A program made the translations under genes and the position numbers. Positions 57,060 through 64,000 of a DNA stretch of 64,000 nt are shown here, piece by piece (within the stretch, counting starts at the first letter, position 1; every line of letters begins with the position of its first letter). The DNA is from Solibacillus sp040274725 (lineage in GTDB: Bacteria; Bacillota; Bacilli; Bacillales_A; Planococcaceae). Where the stretch lies: assembly GCA_040274725.1 (NCBI GenBank), contig JBEMAQ010000007.1:62001-126000 (forward strand). Reading direction: 5' to 3'. The notes under the pieces are model-generated. The model ran no database searches, had not been told where the DNA came from, and was given only the letters and a program-made list of their open reading frames with translations.

Positions 57060-60000
57060 TCATTTTGCAATGTCGATACTTTGCCCAAGACTATATAAAT
57101 AGAGCACGCGCTCGGCGACTTGGAGATGCTTAATTTTACGAATTGCCTCCTCGTAATAATCAAGCTGCACCTTATACGCCTTCGTCATTTTCGCAACCAC
57201 TTTTGCCTCATCCTCACGAATACGCGGATCAAATTTATCCGTTTTGTAATCAAGTAAAATCCACTCACCGTTTTCCTCAAATAAGCAGTCAATGACCCCT
57301 TGAATAATTTGTGCGTCACCGTCTGTATCCTTCAGGCTGAGTGTAAACGCCACCTCGCGCAGTACATTCGTTGCACGCGAGAAGCGCTGGCCAATGTCGG
57401 TTTGGAAAAATTGCCATACAGCCTCTGCGTCAACCGCATCCGCCTCAAGCTGGTGTAGTAATTGGCGATCAACAAGCGACTGAATAAACGCCTTTGTTTC
57501 GTCGACCGTTGCAAAGCCTACTTGCGGAATATGCTGCATGACCGCATGCACGGCCGTCCCGATTTCAGTAGGAGACAGTTTACGCTCCTTCTTCTTTTGC
57601 ATAAAGCTTGGCTTTGTCGCCTTCACATATTGACGCGCATCGGAATTATACCCCTGCTCGTCTTCCATCAGCTGCAAGCTTTCTAAACGCTTCAGTTCAC
57701 TAACAGACGTCTTCGATTTCTTCGTAATGGCCTGCTTGAACGCATAATTGTCCGTGAATCTTGTGCTCAGCTCTACCACTAGCGCCTCATCGACCACTTG
57801 CTCTGCCGATTCTAGCTCCTCTATATTTACTTGCTGACGTTGCAAGTAGCTGCTATTTGAAATCACCGTTAATGCCCATGATTTCGTATTGAATACCGCA
57901 TCTAAAATTTTGCGAATAAAATGAAAGTCCTGATGACGCGCAACTGCTGGGCCAACCCATTGCAGGTAGCTCATCGCCTTTGCACGCACATAGCTCGGCA
58001 ACACTTTGCCGTCTATGTCCTGATAAATCGACCACTCGTCCTTCACCTTATCCCATTCCTTCACCGAGCCAACTAAAATGAGTCGCTCCTTCGCACGTGT
58101 CATCGCTACATAAAGAATACGCATTTCCTCCGCGCGCAATTTTGCTAGCTTACGTTCCTTCACATAAAGATGCGGTAGTGAAGTTGAAATAACATTTAAG
58201 TCTGGATTGACCGCCTTAATTGCAAGACCAAAATCCTGATCAAAAATATACGTGCTTTTTAGATCCATCGTATTAAAGCGGCGCGCCATCCCTGCCACGA
58301 ATACAACCGGGTATTCTAAACCCTTTGATTTATGAATCGTCAGTAGCGTTACGACATCATCCGCCTCACCAATTGACTTGGCAATGCCTAAATCATCGCC
58401 GCGTGTTTGCATGCGGTCAATGAAGCGCAGGAAACGGAACAGCCCGCGGAAGGACGTTTTCTCATAGCTAAGTGCACGGTCATGCAGTGCGCGCAGGTTC
58501 GCCTGCCGCTGCTTACCGTTTGCCATTGCGCCGACCATTTCAAAATACAGCGTATCATTGTACACATGCCAAATTAAATCGGCAAGCGAGCCATGACGGG
58601 AAAAGTCACGCCATTTTTTAAACCATGTGAAAAACTTCTCGATCTTTTCAAGAATTTGCGCATCTTCACCATTTTTCTTATATGTTTGCAGCGCATCGAA
58701 AAATGGTTTATCACGCTCCTGTAAACGAATGAGTGCCAGCTCATTTTCCGTCATGCCGATAAACGACGCACGCAATACTGAGGCGAGTGGAATGTCCTGA
58801 TACGGATTGTCGACAACCTTTAGCGTGTTGAGCATGATCATCACTTCAAGCGACTCAAAATAGCCGCCATCTGTTTCCGCATAAAGCGGCAGACCGGCTA
58901 GCTTAAATTCCTCGGCAAACGTTGTATACCAAGCACGTGAGCGCATCAGTACGACAATATCACGGTACGAAATTGGGCGGAATGATTTCGTTTTCGGATT
59001 GTACACTTGCTCACCAGACTGCACCATTTGCTCGATTTGCGAAATAATGTAACGCGCCTCCTGCTGCGCCGCACTAATACTTTCCTCCGCTACATCGCCG
59101 TCCTCTGTTTCTACTTCCTGTGATTTCGCATCACCCTCGAGTAACACAAGTTCGACCGGCACATCACGCTCGGCATAACTCGCACCGTACTTTAATTTTG
59201 CCTGCTCATCGTATTCAATCTCCCCAACAGCCTCGTCCATAATTTGCTCAAAAATATAGTTCGTGCCGTCAAGCACCTCCGCGCGGCTTCGGAAGTTGGC
59301 ATTTAAATCAATTCGCAAACCCGTCACGCTCGGGTTGTCCTCAAAGCGCTTGTATTTATCGATAAATAGCTGTGGCTCTGCTAGACGGAAGGCGTAAATA
59401 CTTTGCTTCACATCGCCGACCATAAACAGATTGCCGTTATGCTCGTCGCCTGATTTGACAAGCTGCAGGATTGTTTCTTGAAGGCGATTCGTGTCCTGAT
59501 ACTCATCTACAAGCACCTCTTTAAAACGCTGTTTGAAATTCAGTGCGACATCTGACGCTACAGGTGCTGACGCGTTAGAATCTGGCGTTTTTAAAATTTC
59601 GAGTGCGTAATGCTCTAAATCGGAGAAATCCAGCAAGCCGCGCTCTAGCTTTAATCTTTTATATGCCTCACTAAACGCAATCGTCAGCTTGACAAGCGTC
59701 TCAATGACCGGATACGTACTCCGCATTTCCTCGACAAATAGTGCCGGCTTCCGCGCGAAAAATGAGCCTTGCAAGTTCGTAATAATTTCCTTCGCCGCGT
59801 CACGACCAGCCTTCGCTACCGCATACTGTGCGCGCACATCGTCTGGGTCCTTTTTTGTCGCTGCTTTAATACGCTCAAACGTCGCCATATGAATAAGTTC
59901 ATACATATCCTGCCACGTTGCATTTGTTACTTGATACAGTAGCCCTTCCACTAAATTGAGCTCGGACGTAAACAGCTCCGTATTTTTGGCAAGCGCCGGA

Positions 60001-60767
60001 TTGACCGTGACAATTTGTAGCCCTTTTTGTAAATGAGCCTGTGCTTCAAGTAAGCTCGTTTCAATATAGCCCTTCAGTACGGGCGTAATCACAAGCTCAT
60101 CAATTGTCACCTCGTCTGCTAAATTATATTGCTGCGGCAAACTCGCTAACCATTCATACGGATTTGGCTGCACGCGTGACGTGGCATACAGCTGCTGTAA
60201 TAGCTTTTCAATTTGCTGGTCACTGCGGTCCGTCGAGAAGCTATCAACAAGTCGGTACATTTCTTCCTGCGAAAATTCGTCCGCATATTTCCCCGCATAG
60301 GCCTTTTCTAGCACATCAATTAATACATCATCTTGAAGTAGCGCCGTTTCGTCCGTGCTCGCTAAACGGAAGCCCGGATCTAAATCAATCCGATACGCAA
60401 ACTCACGACACACCGTTAAACAAAATGAGTGTAGCGTCGAAATTTGGGCTTTACTTAATAAACTCAGTTGACGGCGCAGCTCTAAATTTTGCGGATCAGC
60501 AGCAATCGCTTTCTCAAGCGCCTCTGCCATTCGGTTACGCATCTCAGCAGCAGACGCATTCGTAAATGTCACGACTAATAGCTCGTCCACATCGACATGA
60601 TCCGCGCCGCTCGCCATAATCTTTTGAATAAGGCGCTCAATTAACACCGCCGTTTTCCCGGAGCCCGCAGCAGCCGATACTAAAATATCGCAGCCCTTTG
60701 CCCAAATCGCCTTCCACTGCTCATCGGTCCAAATCGCATCACTCGGCTTCGTTGGAATTTGTATCAT
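57060..60767 (-). CDS. addA: Helicase-nuclease subunit AddA
   Basis: 1235 aa. A UvrD/RecB-type superfamily 1A helicase: Walker A SAAAGSGKT (31-39), VVTFTNASAAEMRNRMAEAL, Walker B VLVDEYQDTN (about 415), the Q/R motifs, and TIHKSKGLEYPVVFVAGM. The C-terminal nuclease domain (about 1040-1235) has the DYKTD motif (EWILLDYKTDKFDP) of the RecB-type PD-(D/E)xK site. With AddB it resects double-strand breaks and responds to Chi. ATG 60767 has AAGGTGG 9-10 nt upstream and overlaps the end of addB by 29 nt. Confidence 0.95.
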   Translation of the reverse strand: MIQIPTKPSDAIWTDEQWKAIWAKGCDILVSAAAGSGKTAVLIERLIQKIMASGADHVDVDELLVVTFTNASAAEMRNRMAEALEKAIAADPQNLELRRQLSLLSKAQISTLHSFCLTVCREFAYRIDLDPGFRLASTDETALLQDDVLIDVLEKAYAGKYADEFSQEEMYRLVDSFSTDRSDQQIEKLLQQLYATSRVQPNPYEWLASLPQQYNLADEVTIDELVITPVLKGYIETSLLEAQAHLQKGLQIVTVNPALAKNTELFTSELNLVEGLLYQVTNATWQDMYELIHMATFERIKAATKKDPDDVRAQYAVAKAGRDAAKEIITNLQGSFFARKPALFVEEMRSTYPVIETLVKLTIAFSEAYKRLKLERGLLDFSDLEHYALEILKTPDSNASAPVASDVALNFKQRFKEVLVDEYQDTNRLQETILQLVKSGDEHNGNLFMVGDVKQSIYAFRLAEPQLFIDKYKRFEDNPSVTGLRIDLNANFRSRAEVLDGTNYIFEQIMDEAVGEIEYDEQAKLKYGASYAERDVPVELVLLEGDAKSQEVETEDGDVAEESISAAQQEARYIISQIEQMVQSGEQVYNPKTKSFRPISYRDIVVLMRSRAWYTTFAEEFKLAGLPLYAETDGGYFESLEVMIMLNTLKVVDNPYQDIPLASVLRASFIGMTENELALIRLQERDKPFFDALQTYKKNGEDAQILEKIEKFFTWFKKWRDFSRHGSLADLIWHVYNDTLYFEMVGAMANGKQRQANLRALHDRALSYEKTSFRGLFRFLRFIDRMQTRGDDLGIAKSIGEADDVVTLLTIHKSKGLEYPVVFVAGMARRFNTMDLKSTYIFDQDFGLAIKAVNPDLNVISTSLPHLYVKERKLAKLRAEEMRILYVAMTRAKERLILVGSVKEWDKVKDEWSIYQDIDGKVLPSYVRAKAMSYLQWVGPAVARHQDFHFIRKILDAVFNTKSWALTVISNSSYLQRQQVNIEELESAEQVVDEALVVELSTRFTDNYAFKQAITKKSKTSVSELKRLESLQLMEDEQGYNSDARQYVKATKPSFMQKKKERKLSPTEIGTAVHAVMQHIPQVGFATVDETKAFIQSLVDRQLLHQLEADAVDAEAVWQFFQTDIGQRFSRATNVLREVAFTLSLKDTDGDAQIIQGVIDCLFEENGEWILLDYKTDKFDPRIREDEAKVVAKMTKAYKVQLDYYEEAIRKIKHLQVAERVLYLYSLGQSIDIAK

Positions 60768-63700
60768 GACCACACACCACCTTCTCAATATTCGCAAATG
60801 CTTCCGCATCATTTAATTTTTGTAATTCATTAAAGCCATTACCAGCCTCCGTTTGGTCAAACTGACAGACCGATTTAAAATTACAATACGTGCACGCCGA
60901 TTTTGCCCCTAAGCTGTACGGCTTAATTTCTGTATCACCATTGTAAATATTTTGCCCCGCCTTGCGCATTTTGTGATGCACAAAACCGCGCAAGTTTTGC
61001 ATATCCTGCTCTTCAATGACCTTTGATGACGTGCCATTAAACGTTAAGTCGTCCTTCGTCGTAAAGCCTGCTGGCACAATAATCGACTTCTGTCCGATAT
61101 CTAATGTATTGTCCATCCACTGCGCGACATTTGTATCCTTTAATAAATAGCCGCTCATTTTATACGAAGCTTGGCGCTCCGTTTCCACCTTTTCAATTTG
61201 CGTATAATCTTCCAAACTCAAAATCGGATTGTGGACGTGCACATAAAACATCCCCGCTGCCTGGACAATCATATTTTCTAAATTCGTCATGTCTTTTAGT
61301 AAATCATTCGACTGCACCAGTACCGGTACATTGCGCATCGCAACGTCTAAATATGTTAAGAGCTGCAAAGAAATCCCGTTATACACTTCTGTAAAATTGA
61401 GCGTACGCCCTGACGATTTATAATCAATCACACGCAAATACAGCGTTTCTGCATCGCGGTGTACATCAATGCGGTCAATTTGCCCACGCACATACATTTT
61501 ACGCTTGTCATCAAGCTCGATTTCTAGCGGCGCGAGTAGATTTGTATCCTCTGCATCTGTCGCCTTATCATCGCGCTTACCAAATGGTTTTTCATGCGCA
61601 ATCGGTGTGAATTTTGAATATTGCTCCTGATTAATAAGCGCAAAAATCGTGCGTGCCACAATTTTCACGAGCTTATTTTTAATATATTCATAGCGCGCAC
61701 TGCTTTTTAAAATATTGTACGAGAAATGGTCAACAAGCTTCGTAATCGTGTCATTTGCCTTCGCCTGACACGCCGCAAAATTATTCGGCGGAATACGCAC
61801 TTCGGTATCCGATAAAATCTGTCTTAGTGCCTCGTGGAATAAATCACCGACCGCAAATGACTCTAGGCGGAATTCCGTACGCTCACGCAAGCCAAGACCA
61901 TACGACGCAAAATGCGCATACGGACAGCTATAATACTGTTCGATACGTGATACACTCGCTTGGAAATCCTTGCCGTACAATGCCTCGGTAATTTCCTCCT
62001 GTAACGGCTCCGCGACATTTATTTTCGTAAATGGCGTTTTCGCAATCTCTAGGCGTGCTTTCCATGTTGGCTCCGTCTCATAATAACGCTCTAGTGCCGC
62101 AAAGCTTGTAGGGAGTGGGCGTTTCTCTAGCTGTGCTTTTTTCATTTGCATGAGTAAAAAGCCAATCGACGGCGCCGGGTGACGTAAATACTTCCATACG
62201 GCTGCATCACTCAACTCCTCAATCGGGTCAATGACAAAGCGCTCCTGCGGCAATGTTTTCTCCCCACCTACCTCAAATAGCTTGTGCAGACGATTAATGT
62301 ACAGCGACGGTAATTTCGCCTTACTTTCCTCATCGGCATTCGCAAATGTGATATAGAGACGCTCTGTTGGCGAGGCAATAGCACGGTAAAATAAAAAGCT
62401 TTCCTGTAGTAGCTTACTTTTCGTACTTGGCGCGAGCTCAAAATCGGTTTCCTCAAACTTTGCACGGTCCTCATCTGATAATAATCCACCTGCATCCATA
62501 CGCAGTGGATACACACCATCATTGACACCGATAATAAAAATTGCGCGCATATTATCAAAGCGTGAAAATTCAATTGTCGATACAGTGACCTCGTCAATCA
62601 GTGGTGGCACACTCGCAAACTTTAAACCTTCAAAGCCTTCCTCTAAAATTTGCGCGGACTCTTCCACCGTCAACGCCTTATCACCAAACATCACATCAAA
62701 TTGTTCTAAGACATGCACCCAGTTATTCCAAGCCTGCTCATGCTCATATGCTACTTGCATTTTTTGCTCGTCCTGACTTTGCTCCTCACGCTGCTGCATT
62801 TTGACAAGCTTTTCGTACACATTCACTTCTTCCATCAACTCATATAAGGCAACAACTATTTCGTGACCGGTACGTGCTTTTTTTAATTTATTTTGCAGTG
62901 TTTCTAGCGGCCCACGAACACGGTCACGCATCTTTTTCAGGCGTTCCTCATGAAACTCCTCCGCCGTACTTTGAACCGAATTAATTTTCTCTAGTGCCTT
63001 AAAACGTCGATAATGCCAAACTTCCTCATCAAACCAGCGCTTCCCTACAATCCCTTTTGCAATGACGAAATTTTCAAGCTGGTCCGCATTGTAGCGCTCC
63101 TGCTCTAAATAGTCACCGCATTCGAAAAATAAATCCGTCTTCACACTTCTAAAAATCGGCTCGTATTGCCAGTTTGATGTAATGACCTCTAGCACCGAGC
63201 GGCTAAACTCAATCAGTGGATGATACAGCATCGGGCGCTTTTCATTCGAGAATAACGGAATGTCGTATTGTGCAAATGTTGTGCGAAGAATCGCGTCATA
63301 CACATCTGCCTGGCGATACAAAATCCCGATATCGCGGTAACGTAAGCCTTCTTCCGACACGAGACGCTTTATTTCCTGGGCAATACTCTGCACTTCGGCA
63401 CGTGGACTTGCCGCCTCATAAATGCGCACATGCCCCTCTGCACGTACCGGCTCGACAATTGGTGCGAAAAAGCCGTGCTCAAGCTGGCGTAAATCCGCAT
63501 TTTTCGCGCGGTAATTATCTTTAAAATAAACGCGCTCCTCCAGCTCAACAACATGTCCCTCCTGCTGTAAAAGCTCGATTTCTTCCAGTAAACGCGCATA
63601 CGATTTTGCCGCGCGCTGGAATACCGCACCGTCAATAATATCTGTTTCTAAGTTTTCAAACGGCATGACAACGGTCACGCGCTGTGCATATTTCAATAGC

Positions 63701-64000
63701 TCGCGGAACACCGCAAACTCCTGCCCTGTAAACGACACAAAGCCGTCGACATAAATATGCGCCTCGCGTAGTGGCTCAAACTTCGGTAGCTGCTCGAGTA
63801 GCATCGGCACATAGCTATCCCCGTCAACATAATCCGTGCCGATCCGCAATTTCAGTTCCTGCATAATAAGCGCTACATCATGAAGCTTTTTTAACAATGT
63901 ATCTGAGGCCCCTTGAAGCTTTAATTGCTCAATGAGAGGCTCAATCGTCTCTGCTGTAATATTATACTGGCTAAATTCCTTTAATAACTTACCGACCTCA
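60739..64000 (-). CDS. addB: Helicase-nuclease subunit AddB, partial (5' end outside window)
   Basis: The frame is open from the right edge through to the stop, giving 1086 residues. Known AddB proteins are about 1150-1180, so roughly 70-100 N-terminal residues, including the P-loop, are missing. The visible part has the degenerate helicase region and, at the C-terminus, the nuclease with its Fe-S site: the first Cys in QYYSCPYAHFASYG and three in ACTYCNFKSVCQF, plus RVIDYKSSGR of the nuclease core. AddB recognises Chi and carries the second nuclease of the complex. It is the upstream gene of addA, overlapping by 29 nt. Confidence 0.93.
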   Translation of the reverse strand, partial: EVGKLLKEFSQYNITAETIEPLIEQLKLQGASDTLLKKLHDVALIMQELKLRIGTDYVDGDSYVPMLLEQLPKFEPLREAHIYVDGFVSFTGQEFAVFRELLKYAQRVTVVMPFENLETDIIDGAVFQRAAKSYARLLEEIELLQQEGHVVELEERVYFKDNYRAKNADLRQLEHGFFAPIVEPVRAEGHVRIYEAASPRAEVQSIAQEIKRLVSEEGLRYRDIGILYRQADVYDAILRTTFAQYDIPLFSNEKRPMLYHPLIEFSRSVLEVITSNWQYEPIFRSVKTDLFFECGDYLEQERYNADQLENFVIAKGIVGKRWFDEEVWHYRRFKALEKINSVQSTAEEFHEERLKKMRDRVRGPLETLQNKLKKARTGHEIVVALYELMEEVNVYEKLVKMQQREEQSQDEQKMQVAYEHEQAWNNWVHVLEQFDVMFGDKALTVEESAQILEEGFEGLKFASVPPLIDEVTVSTIEFSRFDNMRAIFIIGVNDGVYPLRMDAGGLLSDEDRAKFEETDFELAPSTKSKLLQESFLFYRAIASPTERLYITFANADEESKAKLPSLYINRLHKLFEVGGEKTLPQERFVIDPIEELSDAAVWKYLRHPAPSIGFLLMQMKKAQLEKRPLPTSFAALERYYETEPTWKARLEIAKTPFTKINVAEPLQEEITEALYGKDFQASVSRIEQYYSCPYAHFASYGLGLRERTEFRLESFAVGDLFHEALRQILSDTEVRIPPNNFAACQAKANDTITKLVDHFSYNILKSSARYEYIKNKLVKIVARTIFALINQEQYSKFTPIAHEKPFGKRDDKATDAEDTNLLAPLEIELDDKRKMYVRGQIDRIDVHRDAETLYLRVIDYKSSGRTLNFTEVYNGISLQLLTYLDVAMRNVPVLVQSNDLLKDMTNLENMIVQAAGMFYVHVHNPILSLEDYTQIEKVETERQASYKMSGYLLKDTNVAQWMDNTLDIGQKSIIVPAGFTTKDDLTFNGTSSKVIEEQDMQNLRGFVHHKMRKAGQNIYNGDTEIKPYSLGAKSACTYCNFKSVCQFDQTEAGNGFNELQKLNDAEAFANIEKVVCGHDTNSNEAE

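Noticed and set aside
1..64000. tRNA, rRNA, CRISPR, insertion sequence or prophage
   Set aside because: I looked for repeat-spacer patterns, transposase motifs, inverted-repeat ends and conserved rRNA/tRNA sequences and saw none; short divergent RNAs could be missed by eye.

Overview
The window comes from the chromosome of a low-GC, endospore-forming Gram-positive bacterium. The best fit is Planococcaceae/Caryophanaceae (Lysinibacillus or Solibacillus type). Evidence: a CotY/CotZ coat gene with a sigma-K-like -10 box, the Bacillus-like gene order around nadK, relQ, yjbIJKL, spxH, pepF, coiA, mecA, spx, trpS, fabF, fabH and addAB, and a giant secreted protease that ends in three S-layer homology (SLH) domains, a common arrangement in that family. 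I saw no rRNA, tRNA, insertion sequence, prophage or CRISPR. Genus is inference.

Layout. 1-8.7 kb: a partial YhcN/YlaJ-like sporulation lipoprotein, two spore-coat genes, mgtE, rluD-type synthase, nadK, relQ, yjbL, then the divergent yjbK, yjbJ, yjbI and spxH. 8.7-18.3 kb: the iron-uptake operon efeO-efeB-efeU, divergent from a 1831-aa SLH-anchored subtilase; Fur-box-like sequences sit at both promoters. 18.8-28.5 kb: pepF, coiA, mecA and spx, a Trp T-box with trpS, a small membrane protein, the fabH-fabF operon behind a FapR-like site, and yjzD. 28.6-46.3 kb: a nitrogen/amine catabolic island. 46.5-64 kb: gltX, an N-domain-less clpB with a CtsR operator, yitW, yitV, yitU, a degenerate membrane-anchored amylase-like protein, yisL, yisK, a DUF418 protein, addA and partial addB.

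The most interesting part is the island at 28.6-46.3 kb. A consensus-perfect sigma-54 promoter at 34338-34353 drives a six-gene operon: a 68-aa single-TM protein, an NCS1-type transporter, the three subunits of a haem-dependent oxidative N-demethylase (dimethylamine-monooxygenase-like) and an aldehyde dehydrogenase. Divergent from it is a sigma-54 activator that carries an extra Cache-like sensor domain after its DNA-binding helix-turn-helix, an uncommon order. Next to it lies the gene for sigma-54 itself (sigL), then a polyamine-type ABC importer, a GabR-like MocR regulator, GABA aminotransferase and succinate-semialdehyde dehydrogenase. Together they look like an inducible system that imports an N-alkylated amine, removes the alkyl group, oxidises the released aldehyde, and feeds polyamine/GABA carbon into succinate.

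Other points worth checking: a GH13 protein that has lost catalytic signature residues, an SpxH adaptor lacking the second Cys of its CxxC motif, a 40-bp tandem repeat before yjbI, and a paired ACTAGT-centred repeat between efeO and the SLH protease. All starts were chosen by eye from ribosome-binding sites; domain calls come from motifs recognised by reading, not from searches.
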